A DNA stretch of 64,000 nt from Paraburkholderia podalyriae (GTDB taxonomy: Bacteria > Pseudomonadota > Gammaproteobacteria > Burkholderiales > Burkholderiaceae), in assembly GCF_014397785.1 (NCBI RefSeq), contig NZ_VZQQ01000006.1, positions 124,001 through 188,000 of the forward strand. The letters run 5' to 3'. Both the position numbers and the translations under genes were made by a program. Below the pieces are notes generated by a model. That model worked only from the letters and a program-made list of their open reading frames with translations. It was not told the DNA's origin and ran no database searches. Below, one piece after another: positions 15,973-25,749 of this stretch (the stretch's first letter is position 1; each line of letters starts with the position of its first letter).

Positions 15973-16932
15973 TCAGTTGACGGCGGCAGGCAGATCGAGC
16001 TTGTTGACGCCGGGCAGGTCGCAGGCGGCGACTGCGTCGCAGATCGCGTCGATCGCGGGCATGCGCGTGAAGCTCTTGCGCCATGCCAGCACGACACGGC
16101 GATCGGGCACCGGCTCGTCGAACGCGACATAGCTGAGCAGGCCCGCGTCGATCCCGCCCGCATGCGGCTTGACCTCGTGCACCGACATGCGCGGCAGCAC
16201 GGTAATGCCGACGCCGCTTGCGACCATATGACGAATCGTTTCGAGCGACGAGCCCTCGAAGGTCTTCTGGATGCCGTCCGCGTTCTGCGAAAAGCGCATC
16301 AGTTCGGGACACACGCCGAGCACATGATCGCGGAAGCAGTGGCCGCTGCCGAGCAGCAGCATGGTTTCCTGCTTCAGATCGTCGGGGTCGATCTTCGGGC
16401 GGCTTTCCCACGCGTGACCAGACGGCAGCGCGACGACGAATGGCTCGTCGTAAAGCGGGCGCAGCATCAAACCGGTTTCGGGAAATGGCAGCGCCATGAT
16501 CGCGACGTCGATTTCGCCCTGCTTGAGCAGCTCGATCAGCTTCAGCGTGTAGTTTTCCTGCAGCATCAGCGGCATCTGCGGCACGCGCCGGATCATCTGC
16601 TTGACGAGCGTCGGCAGCAAGTACGGCCCGATCGTGTAGATCACGCCAAGGCGCAGCGGACCGACCAGCGGGTCCTTGCCCTGCTTGGCGATTTCCTTGA
16701 TCGCAAGCGTCTGCTCGAGCACCCGTTGCGCCTGCGTGACGATCTGTTCGCCGATCGGCGTGACGCTGACCTCGCTGGTGCCGCGCTCGAAAATCTGCAC
16801 GTTCAGCTCGTCTTCGAGCTTCTTGATGGCCACGGACAGCGTGGGCTGGCTGACGAAACAGGCTTCGGCGGCCCGGCCGAAGTGCCGCTCGCGGGCCACC
16901 GCCACGATGTATTTCAATTCGGTGAGCGTCAT
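15973..16932 (-). CDS. oxyR: OxyR, LysR-type peroxide sensor
   Basis: A 319-residue LysR-type regulator. The N-terminal winged HTH is LKYIVAVARERHFGRAAEAC...SQPTLSVAIKKLE (about residues 6-40). The peroxide-sensing cysteines are present exactly at residues 199 and 208 in GSGHCFRDHVLGVC, which distinguishes OxyR from other LysR proteins. Oxidised OxyR activates catalase, dps and ahp genes; here katA and dps follow downstream on the same strand. A promoter with a possible self-binding site lies at 16961-16999. Confidence 0.95.
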   Translation of the reverse strand: MTLTELKYIVAVARERHFGRAAEACFVSQPTLSVAIKKLEDELNVQIFERGTSEVSVTPIGEQIVTQAQRVLEQTLAIKEIAKQGKDPLVGPLRLGVIYTIGPYLLPTLVKQMIRRVPQMPLMLQENYTLKLIELLKQGEIDVAIMALPFPETGLMLRPLYDEPFVVALPSGHAWESRPKIDPDDLKQETMLLLGSGHCFRDHVLGVCPELMRFSQNADGIQKTFEGSSLETIRHMVASGVGITVLPRMSVHEVKPHAGGIDAGLLSYVAFDEPVPDRRVVLAWRKSFTRMPAIDAICDAVAACDLPGVNKLDLPAAVN

Positions 16933-16960
16933 TCGGGGATCAATCAGTATGAGGGATTTG

Positions 16961-16999
16961 ATAGATTCTAGTTATACACCGATAGGGTCGGTTCGCCAA
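16961..16999 (-). promoter_or_regulatory. oxyR promoter with OxyR-like tetrads
   Basis: On the minus strand TTGGCG (16994-16999) and TATAAC (16971-16976) are 17 bp apart. The -10 region is covered by tetrads resembling an OxyR site (ATAG 16961-16964, 7 bp, TTAT 16972-16975, 6 bp, ATAG 16982-16985). OxyR of E. coli represses its own promoter, so autorepression is plausible. Confidence 0.5.
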
Positions 17000-17035
17000 C
17001 CTTTTAGCCGTTCCACTTGCGGCGCAGGCTCGCGC

Positions 17036-19384
17036 TCAGGCTTTCAGATAATGCTCGCGCGCGCCGAGCCAGCGCGCCAGATGCTGGATCACGACGTCCG
17101 GATACTGGTCGAGCAGCGTCGCGGCGGCTTCGCGCGCCGGCTCGATCAGGTGCTGATCGTTCTGCAGGTCGGCGAAACGCAGCATCGCCGCGCCCGACTG
17201 ACGGGCGCCGAGAAACTCCCCGGGCCCGCGGATTTCGAGGTCGCGGCGGGCGATCTCGAAGCCGTCGGTAGTTTCGCGCATCGTTTGCAGGCGGGCGCGG
17301 GCGGTCATGGACAGCGGACCGGTGTACAGCAGCACGCAAACCGACGCGGCGCTGCCGCGCCCCACCCGTCCGCGTAACTGATGCAACTGCGCGAGACCGA
17401 AGCGTTCCGCATGCTCGATCACCATCAACGACGCGTTCGGCACGTCCACGCCCACCTCGATCACCGTGGTCGCGACCAGCAGCTGGATCTCGTTGCGCGA
17501 AAACGCGTCCATCACCGCGGCCTTTTCGGCGGGCGCGAGGCGCCCGTGCACGAGCCCGACCTTCAGCTCGGGCAGCGCGGCCACGAGCGTCTCGTAGGTC
17601 TCGACCGCGGTTTGCAGCTGCAGGGTCTCGCTTTCCTCGATCAGCGGACACACCCAGTACACCTGGCGCCCCGTCAGCGCCGCCTCGCGCACGCGGCCGA
17701 TCACCTCTTCGCGGCGCGCGTCGGACACGAGCTTCGTAAGGATCGGGGTGCGGCCGGGCGGCAATTCGTCGATCGTGGAAACGTCGAGGTCCGCGTAGTA
17801 GGTCATCGCGAGCGTGCGCGGAATCGGCGTCGCGGACATCATCAACTGATGCGGCTGGAAGTCGGGCGCGCCGTCGGCGGCGCCTTGCGCCTTCGCTCGC
17901 AGCGCGAGCCGTTGCGCGACGCCGAAGCGATGCTGTTCGTCGACGATCACGAGCCCGAGGCGCGCGAACTCGACCGCGTCCTGGATGATCGCGTGCGTGC
18001 CGATCACGAGCTGCGCGGTGCCGAGCGCGGCAGCTTCGATCGCGGCGCGCTTCTCCCTGGTCTTCAGACTGCCCGCGAGCCACGCGACGTTCACGCCGAG
18101 CGGCTCCAGCCAGCCGCGCAACTTCCGCGCGTGCTGCTCGGCGAGGATTTCGGTCGGCGCCATCAGCGCGGCCTGGTAGCCGGCGTCGATCGCCTGCGCG
18201 GCAGCAAGCGCCGCGACGATCGTCTTGCCGCTGCCGACGTCGCCCTGCAACAGCCGCTGCATCGGATGCGGCTGCGTCAGATCGAGCGCGATCTCGCCGC
18301 CGACACGCTGCTGCGCGGCCGTCAGCGAAAACGGCAGCGCCTTCAGCAGACGCGCGACCAGCGCCGACTCGTCGCCGAGCTTGCGGCGCGGCATGGCCGG
18401 CGCGGCGCGCGTGCGACGTTCGTCGTGCGCGCGCTTGAGCGACATCTGCTGCGCGAGCAATTCCTCGAACTTGATGCGCACCCAGGCCGGATGCGTGCCG
18501 TCGATCAGCGCCGTTTCGTCCGACTGCGCGCCCGGATGATGCAGCGTGCGCACCGCGTCCATCAGCGCGGGCACGCCAAGCGGCTCGAGAAACGCGCGCG
18601 CGACCGGCGCGGGCAGCAGCTCCGGCAGCGACGTGCGCGCGAGCGCGTTGTCGATCGCCTTGCGCAGATACGCCTGCGATACGCCCGCTGTGCTCGGGTA
18701 GACCGGCGTCAGCGCCTGCGGCAGCGGCGTGTCCTCATCGACGACGCGCACGGTCGGGTGCACCATCTCCATGCCGAAAAAGCCGCCGCGCACGTCGCCG
18801 CGCACGCGCAGGCGCGCGCCGGGCGCCATCAGCTTGACCTGCGAACCGTAGAAATTCAGAAAGCGCAGCACGAGCTCGTCGCCTTCGGCGTCGCGCAGCT
18901 TCACGAGGAGCTGCCGACGCGGGCGATAGGCGATCTCGTTGTCGAACACCACGCCCTCGGTTTGCGCGATGCCGCCGGGCAGCAGGTGAGCGATCGGCGT
19001 CAGCGAGGTTTCGTCTTCGTAGCGCATCGGCAGATGCAGCACGAGGTCGATGTCGCGCGTGAGCCCGAGCTTGGCGAGCTTGTCGGCGGTTTTGACGGGG
19101 GCTTTGGCTGCGGGTTTGGCGGCGGCCTTCGCCGTGGCTCTGGTTTTGGGCGCGGGTTTGTCGTCGCTCGCGTGGTCGGCCGCGAATTCATCCGGCGGGT
19201 CGCCCGCGGCCGCTCCGGTGTGGTCGCCGTCGCGCCCGACATCGTGACCAGCCGCCGTCATGTCGCCATGCGCGCCCCCTTGCGCCTGATCCCGTTGCCT
19301 CGCCTCCGCTCGCGCGCCGCGGCGCCGCGGTTCGGCGCCCGCTTCGAGGGTGGCAACGGACGATCGGCGGTCGGACAAAGGCAT
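17036..19384 (-). CDS. recG: ATP-dependent DNA helicase RecG
   Basis: Up to 782 residues; E. coli RecG has 693. RecG remodels stalled forks and Holliday junctions. An OB-fold wedge domain lies N-terminally. The helicase core then shows Walker A GDVGSGKT, Walker B IVDEQHRFG, MSATPIPRTLAMT and a late HQLRGRVGRG. The first roughly 95 residues are a low-complexity Ala/Lys/Pro-rich extension before the conserved KTADKLAKLGL. No start has a convincing ribosome site; ATG 19261 is the alternative. The gene ends 104 bp before oxyR. Confidence 0.94.
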   Translation of the reverse strand: MPLSDRRSSVATLEAGAEPRRRGARAEARQRDQAQGGAHGDMTAAGHDVGRDGDHTGAAAGDPPDEFAADHASDDKPAPKTRATAKAAAKPAAKAPVKTADKLAKLGLTRDIDLVLHLPMRYEDETSLTPIAHLLPGGIAQTEGVVFDNEIAYRPRRQLLVKLRDAEGDELVLRFLNFYGSQVKLMAPGARLRVRGDVRGGFFGMEMVHPTVRVVDEDTPLPQALTPVYPSTAGVSQAYLRKAIDNALARTSLPELLPAPVARAFLEPLGVPALMDAVRTLHHPGAQSDETALIDGTHPAWVRIKFEELLAQQMSLKRAHDERRTRAAPAMPRRKLGDESALVARLLKALPFSLTAAQQRVGGEIALDLTQPHPMQRLLQGDVGSGKTIVAALAAAQAIDAGYQAALMAPTEILAEQHARKLRGWLEPLGVNVAWLAGSLKTREKRAAIEAAALGTAQLVIGTHAIIQDAVEFARLGLVIVDEQHRFGVAQRLALRAKAQGAADGAPDFQPHQLMMSATPIPRTLAMTYYADLDVSTIDELPPGRTPILTKLVSDARREEVIGRVREAALTGRQVYWVCPLIEESETLQLQTAVETYETLVAALPELKVGLVHGRLAPAEKAAVMDAFSRNEIQLLVATTVIEVGVDVPNASLMVIEHAERFGLAQLHQLRGRVGRGSAASVCVLLYTGPLSMTARARLQTMRETTDGFEIARRDLEIRGPGEFLGARQSGAAMLRFADLQNDQHLIEPAREAAATLLDQYPDVVIQHLARWLGAREHYLKA

Positions 19385-19574
19385 GGGCTGCTTCGCAAGT
19401 ACAATATCGGCTTCTGTCGAAAAAAGTCGTGCCGCGCATCGCGCATCCAGCGTGGGCAGGACGCGGCTCTAGGGGCGCGCGGGCCGCTTCGGCGTCCCGC
19501 CATCATAGCCGCCCGGCTCCGGCTTCGGCTCGATTCAGTCCCAAATCAGTCCCAACCCGCTTCCAGTCGTTCGC

Positions 19575-20633
19575 ATGTTTACGCTTTCCGATTTCGATTT
19601 CGATCTGCCGCCCGAGCTGATCGCGCAAGTCGCGTTGCCCGAGCGCAGCGCAAGCCGTCTGCTCGACGTCGACGCCGCAGGCGCCGCCGACGGCGCCGCG
19701 CGCCTGACCGACCGCCGCTTCACCGAGCTGCCCGAGTGCGTCGCGCCGGGCGATCTGCTGGTCTTCAACGATACCAAAGTGCTGAAGGCGCGATTCTTCG
19801 GCCAGAAAGCGAGCGGCGGCAGAATCGAAGTGCTGGTCGAGCGCCTGACCGGCGAGCGCAGCGTGCTCGCGCAGATCCGCGCGAGCAAGAGCCCGCAGGC
19901 GGGCACGACGATCCGTCTCGCCGATGCGTTCGACGTCACCGTCGGTGAGCGCGTCGATCAGTTCTACACGCTGCATTTCCCCGACGACTGTCTGACGCTG
20001 ATCGAGCAGTACGGCCGTCTGCCGCTGCCGCCGTACATCGAGCACGACCCCGACGCGACCGACGAAACCCGCTATCAGACCGTGTTCGCGCAGAATCCGG
20101 GCGCGGTCGCCGCGCCGACCGCCGGCCTGCACTTCGACGACGCACTGCTCGCCAGGCTCGACGCACATGGCGTCGAACGCGCAACGCTGACGCTGCACGT
20201 CGGCGCGGGCACGTTCCAGCCAGTGCGGGTCGAGAACATCGCCGAGCACAAGATGCACAGCGAGCGGTATTACCTGCCGCAAGCGCTCGCGGACAATATC
20301 GCCGCGACGAAAGCGCGCGGCAACCGCGTGATCGCGGTCGGCACGACCTCGATGCGCGCGCTCGAAGCCGCCGCGCGCGACGCCGAAGCCGCCGGCCATC
20401 CGCTCGCCGCGGCGAGCGCGGAAACCGACATCTTCATCACGCCGGGTTACCGGTTTCGTGTGGTCGACCGGTTGGTCACGAACTTCCATTTGCCGAAGTC
20501 GACGCTGCTGATGCTGGTGTCGGCATTCGCGGGCGTCGAGACGATTCGCGCCGCGTATCGTCATGCGATCGACGAGCGCTATCGCTTTTTCAGCTACGGT
20601 GACGCGATGCTGCTCACGCGGCGCGATGCCTAA
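19575..20633 (+). CDS. queA: S-adenosylmethionine:tRNA ribosyltransferase-isomerase
   Basis: A 352-residue QueA, which adds the epoxycyclopentane ring to preQ1 at position 34 of tRNA during queuosine synthesis. Typical segments are [10 protein letters not shown] at the start, [43 protein letters not shown] and the C-terminal [19 protein letters not shown]. It is divergent from recG. A TACAAT -10 candidate at 19400-19405 lies in the gap. The next gene, tgt, acts in the same pathway. Confidence 0.97.
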   Translation: MFTLSDFDFDLPPELIAQVALPERSASRLLDVDAAGAADGAARLTDRRFTELPECVAPGDLLVFNDTKVLKARFFGQKASGGRIEVLVERLTGERSVLAQIRASKSPQAGTTIRLADAFDVTVGERVDQFYTLHFPDDCLTLIEQYGRLPLPPYIEHDPDATDETRYQTVFAQNPGAVAAPTAGLHFDDALLARLDAHGVERATLTLHVGAGTFQPVRVENIAEHKMHSERYYLPQALADNIAATKARGNRVIAVGTTSMRALEAAARDAEAAGHPLAAASAETDIFITPGYRFRVVDRLVTNFHLPKSTLLMLVSAFAGVETIRAAYRHAIDERYRFFSYGDAMLLTRRDA

Positions 20634-20675
20634 CCCAGTGCGGGCACCGTTTCAAGGTATTGGCAATTTTCCTAG

Positions 20676-21947
<1,272 letters not shown>

Positions 21948-22082
21948 CGGCCCCGGCAGGCGGATTTCGCGTGCCACACGCCGACAACTTACAATTCACT
22001 TTCGCCGGCCAGTGAATTTGTGCCGAATCGGAGCTTTAAACGGTTGATCGCAAAGCCGATTCGCCGCGCCGGCGCGCATCTG

Positions 22083-22113
22083 GCCGGTGGTAGAATAACC
22101 GGCTGATTTTTTT
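22083..22113 (+). terminator. Terminator-like hairpin between tgt and yajC
   Basis: GCCGGT (22083-22088) pairs with ACCGGC (22098-22103) over a 9-nt loop, and a run of seven Ts follows (22107-22113). It ends 30 bp before the yajC start. It could end the tgt transcript or partly attenuate yajC-secDF. A -10-like TAGAAT lies within the loop region, so the area may also hold a promoter. Confidence 0.5.
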
Positions 22114-22143
22114 GTTCGTTTGACTGATAACGGAGAGACCAAC

Positions 22144-22473
22144 GTGTCGTTCATTTCCAATGCCTTCGCGCAAGGCGCTGCAGCAGGCGGTATCGAATCC
22201 AACCTGATGAGCTTCCTGCCGCTGATCCTGATGTTCGGCGTGCTGTACTTCATCATGATTCGCCCGCAAATGAAGCGCCAGAAGGAACATCGCAACATGC
22301 TCGCAGCGATGGCCAGGGGCGACGAAGTCGTGACGAACGGCGGCATCGTCGGCAAGGTGACAAAGGTGGGCGAAGCCTACGTCGGCATCGAAATTTCGGA
22401 AGGCACGGAAATCACCGTGCAAAAGGCGTCGGTCACGACGATTCTCCCGAAGGGCACGATCAAGTCGCTGTAA
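22144..22473 (+). CDS. yajC: Sec translocon accessory protein YajC
   Basis: A 109-residue inner-membrane protein of the SecDF-YajC complex. It has one N-terminal membrane segment (LMSFLPLILMFGVLYFIMI) followed by the conserved RPQMKRQKEHRNML and a short cytoplasmic domain. The start is GTG 22144 with GGAGAG 6 nt upstream; a TTG at 22120 is in frame but lies before that ribosome site. It heads the yajC-secD-secF operon. Confidence 0.95.
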   Translation: MSFISNAFAQGAAAGGIESNLMSFLPLILMFGVLYFIMIRPQMKRQKEHRNMLAAMARGDEVVTNGGIVGKVTKVGEAYVGIEISEGTEITVQKASVTTILPKGTIKSL

Positions 22474-22589
22474 GGCCTGCACTCCTCGCGTCCGGTGCGG
22501 CCTCGCCGGCAGTTCATGCACTTCGCTGAACAGCCCGCGCTCATCGCCGGACGCATCGCATCCAAGCCAACCTTCCCGTTGGACCACTC

Positions 22590-24683
22590 ATGAATCGCTA
22601 CCCCCTCTGGAAATACGCCGTGATGCTGGTGGCTCTGGTCATCGGTCTCGTGTACACGCTGCCCAATCTGTACGGCGAAGCGCCGGCGGTGCAGGTGTCG
22701 AGCGGCAAGGCAACGGTCAAGCTCGACGCCACCACGCTCGCGTCGGTCGAAGCCGCGCTCGCGGACAATCAGATCAAGCCGACCGCGATCACGTTCGACA
22801 ACTCGCAGACCAACGCGAACATCCGCGTGCGCCTGACGGACACGGACACGCAGCTGCGCGTCAAGGATCTGCTGCAGAAGTCGCTCAATAGCGACCCGAA
22901 CGATCCGCAGTACATCGTCGCACTGAACCTGCAAAGCGCGTCGCCGACCTGGATGACCGCGCTGCGCGCACTGCCGATGTACCTCGGTCTCGACCTGCGC
23001 GGCGGCGTGCATTTCCTGCTGCAGGTCGACATGGCCGGCGCCCTGAACAAGAAGCTCGATTCGGACGCTTCGGACGTACGCACGCTGCTGCGCGACAACA
23101 ACGTCCGCGACGGCGGCGTGAATCGCGTGAACCAGTCGGTGGTGGTGAATCTGGCCGACCAGGCCACGGCGGACGCGGCACTCAAGCTGCTCGGCCGCAG
23201 CGTCACCGAACTTCAGTGGGCGTCGCAGCCGAACACCGGCGCGGACGGCGGCGTGCAGCTGGTCGGTACCTTCACGCCGGCCGTGCAGCGCGAGGTGCAG
23301 GACGCCGCGCTCAAGCAGAACATCACGACGCTGCATAACCGTGTGAACGAACTCGGCGTGGCCGAGCCGGTGATCCAGCAACAGGGCTCGGACCGCATCG
23401 TGGTCGAACTGCCGGGCGTGCAGGACACCGCGAAGGCGAAGGACATCATCGGCCGTACGGCCACGCTCGAAGCGCGTCTCGCCGACCCGGTCAACACGCA
23501 TCCGAATCCGAACGACCCGGTGCCGCCGGGCGATGAACTCTTCACGCAAGGCAACCAGGCGCCGGTGCTGCTGCGCAAGCAGGTGATCTTCACCGGCGAC
23601 CGCATCATCGACGCGTCGGCGGGCTTCGACGAGCATCAGCGTCCGTCGGTCAACATCCGTCTCGACTCGGCCGGCGGCCGCGCGGTACGCGCAGTGTCGC
23701 GCGACAACATCGGCAAGCCGATGGCGATGGTGCTGTTCGAACGCGGCAAGGGCGAAGTGCTGACGGTCGCAACGATCCAATCGGAACTCGGCGACCGCTT
23801 CCAGATCACCGGCCAGCCGACCCCGCAAGCGGCCGCCGACCTCGCGCTGCTGCTGCGCGCCGGCTCGCTCGCCGCGCCGATGGAAATCATCGAGGAACGC
23901 ACGATCGGCCCGAGCCTCGGCGCCGACAACATCAAGAAGGGCTTCCACTCGGTCGTGTGGGGCTTCGCGGCGATCGCCGTGTTCATGATCGCGTATTACA
24001 TGCTGTTCGGCGTGATCTCGATGATCGGCCTGTCCGTGAACCTGCTGCTGCTGGTCGCGGTGCTGTCGATGCTGCAGGCCACGCTCACGCTGCCGGGTAT
24101 CGCCGCTATCGCGCTCGCGCTCGGTATGGCGATCGACGCGAACGTGCTGATCAACGAGCGCGTGCGCGAAGAGCTGCGCAACGGCGCGCCGCCGCAACTG
24201 GCTATCCAGAACGGCTACGCGCATGCATGGGCGACGATTCTCGACTCGAACGTGACCACGCTGATCGCCGGCCTCGCGCTGCTCGCGTTCGGCTCGGGTC
24301 CGGTGCGCGGCTTCGCGATCGTCCACTGTATCGGCATTCTGACGTCGATGTTCTCGGCGGTGTTCTTTTCGCGCGGCATCGTCAACTTTTGGTACGGCGG
24401 CAAGAAGAAGCTGAAGTCGCTGTCGATCGGCCAGGTGTGGCGTCCGCAAACGGCGGCGGCAGGCTCGGCCGCGTATGTTGGCAACAGCCTCGGCGGCAAC
24501 GACGCCGCGACCGACACCGCCCAGGCCATCGCCACGGCGAAGGCAAGCGCGAAGGCTAGCCGAAAGGCACCGGCCGCGCCTGGCGCGCAGGGTCGCGCCA
24601 AGCCGACCGTGCGCCGTCGCAATTCGCCAGGTACGCCGACGTCGAATGACTCGACGCCGCAGAAACCGGGTTCATCCCGCTGA
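22590..24683 (+). CDS. secD: Protein translocase subunit SecD
   Basis: A 697-residue RND-type membrane protein that, with SecF, uses the proton gradient to pull proteins through SecYEG. One membrane segment lies at the N terminus (about 10-28), then a large periplasmic domain with LGLDLRGGVHFLLQVDM. Five C-terminal membrane segments carry GMAIDANVLINERVREELR. A disordered basic, Ala/Lys/Pro-rich tail of about 60 residues, absent in E. coli (615 residues), ends the protein. Confidence 0.96.
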   Translation: MNRYPLWKYAVMLVALVIGLVYTLPNLYGEAPAVQVSSGKATVKLDATTLASVEAALADNQIKPTAITFDNSQTNANIRVRLTDTDTQLRVKDLLQKSLNSDPNDPQYIVALNLQSASPTWMTALRALPMYLGLDLRGGVHFLLQVDMAGALNKKLDSDASDVRTLLRDNNVRDGGVNRVNQSVVVNLADQATADAALKLLGRSVTELQWASQPNTGADGGVQLVGTFTPAVQREVQDAALKQNITTLHNRVNELGVAEPVIQQQGSDRIVVELPGVQDTAKAKDIIGRTATLEARLADPVNTHPNPNDPVPPGDELFTQGNQAPVLLRKQVIFTGDRIIDASAGFDEHQRPSVNIRLDSAGGRAVRAVSRDNIGKPMAMVLFERGKGEVLTVATIQSELGDRFQITGQPTPQAAADLALLLRAGSLAAPMEIIEERTIGPSLGADNIKKGFHSVVWGFAAIAVFMIAYYMLFGVISMIGLSVNLLLLVAVLSMLQATLTLPGIAAIALALGMAIDANVLINERVREELRNGAPPQLAIQNGYAHAWATILDSNVTTLIAGLALLAFGSGPVRGFAIVHCIGILTSMFSAVFFSRGIVNFWYGGKKKLKSLSIGQVWRPQTAAAGSAAYVGNSLGGNDAATDTAQAIATAKASAKASRKAPAAPGAQGRAKPTVRRRNSPGTPTSNDSTPQKPGSSR

Positions 24684-24701
24684 GTCCCGGAGAACTAGAC
24701 C

Positions 24702-25652
24702 ATGGAATTTTTCCGTTTCCGTAAAGACATTCCGTTCATGCAGCGCGCGTTGATCTTCAACGCGATCTCGCTGATCACCTTCCTCGCCGCCGTGTTCTTC
24801 CTCGTGCATCGGGGGCTGCATCTGTCGGTGGAATTCACCGGCGGCACCGTGATCGAGGTGCAGTATCCGGGCGCGGTGCCGCTCGACCCGGTGCGTAATA
24901 CGCTCGGCAAGCTCGGCTATGCCGACGCGCAGGTGCAGAACTTCGGCTCCTCGCACGACGTGCTGATCCGTCTGCCGCTGAAGGCCGGCTACACGTCCGC
25001 GCAGCAGAGCGAGCAGGTGATGGGCGCGCTGAGGGCCGACACCCCGCAAGTGCAGTTGCAGCGCGTCGAGTTCGTCGGCCCGCAGGTCGGCAAGGAACTC
25101 GCCACCGACGGTCTGCTCGCGCTCGCGTGCGTGGTCGCCGGTATCGTGATCTACCTGTCGTTCCGCTTCGAATGGAAGTACGCGGTAGCCGGCGTGATCG
25201 CCAACCTGCACGACGTCGTGATCATTCTCGGCTTCTTCGCGTTCTTCCAGTGGGAGTTCTCGTTGTCGGTGCTGGCCGCGGTGCTCGCGGTGCTCGGCTA
25301 TTCGGTCAACGAGTCGGTCGTTATCTTCGACCGGATTCGCGAGACCTTCCGCCGCGAACGCAAAATGACCGTGATCGAAGTGATCAACCACGCGATCACC
25401 AGCACGATGTCGCGAACCGTCATCACGCACGGCTGTACGCAGATGATGGTGCTGTCGATGTTCCTGTTCGGTGGCCCGACGCTGCACTACTTCGCGCTCG
25501 CGCTGACGGTCGGTATTCTGTTCGGTATCTACTCGTCGGTGTTCGTCGCCGCGGCGCTCGCGATGTGGTTCGGCGTCAAACGCGAAGACCTGCTGAAGGA
25601 CAAGAAGGAAAGCCACGACCCCGGCGATCCGAACGCGGGCGCGCAGGTTTGA
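24702..25652 (+). CDS. secF: Protein translocase subunit SecF
   Basis: A 316-residue partner of SecD with six membrane segments. VEFTGGTVIEV opens the periplasmic domain, and the conserved GYSVNESVVIFDRIRE lies in the membrane core. GGAG sits before the ATG. It begins 18 bp after the secD stop, and a strong terminator follows. Confidence 0.96.
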   Translation: MEFFRFRKDIPFMQRALIFNAISLITFLAAVFFLVHRGLHLSVEFTGGTVIEVQYPGAVPLDPVRNTLGKLGYADAQVQNFGSSHDVLIRLPLKAGYTSAQQSEQVMGALRADTPQVQLQRVEFVGPQVGKELATDGLLALACVVAGIVIYLSFRFEWKYAVAGVIANLHDVVIILGFFAFFQWEFSLSVLAAVLAVLGYSVNESVVIFDRIRETFRRERKMTVIEVINHAITSTMSRTVITHGCTQMMVLSMFLFGGPTLHYFALALTVGILFGIYSSVFVAAALAMWFGVKREDLLKDKKESHDPGDPNAGAQV

Positions 25653-25683
25653 TGCGCGCGTAGTCGCTGAGGATTGCGCAAAT

Positions 25684-25716
25684 AAAAAAGGCCGGTTCAT
25701 TACGAACCGGCCTTTT
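25684..25716. terminator. Bidirectional terminator between secF and the MFS gene
   Basis: GGCCGGTTC (25690-25698) pairs with GAACCGGCC (25704-25712) around ATTAC. Six As precede and four Ts follow, so it can serve both converging genes. Confidence 0.9.
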
Positions 25717-25749
25717 GCGTTTACCTACACCGTCGTTACCGCCTCATTC

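Noticed and set aside
17381..19948. An 855-codon open frame on the plus strand
   Set aside because: It is antisense to recG and runs into queA in another frame; Arg/Gln/His-rich composition marks it as a GC-rich shadow.
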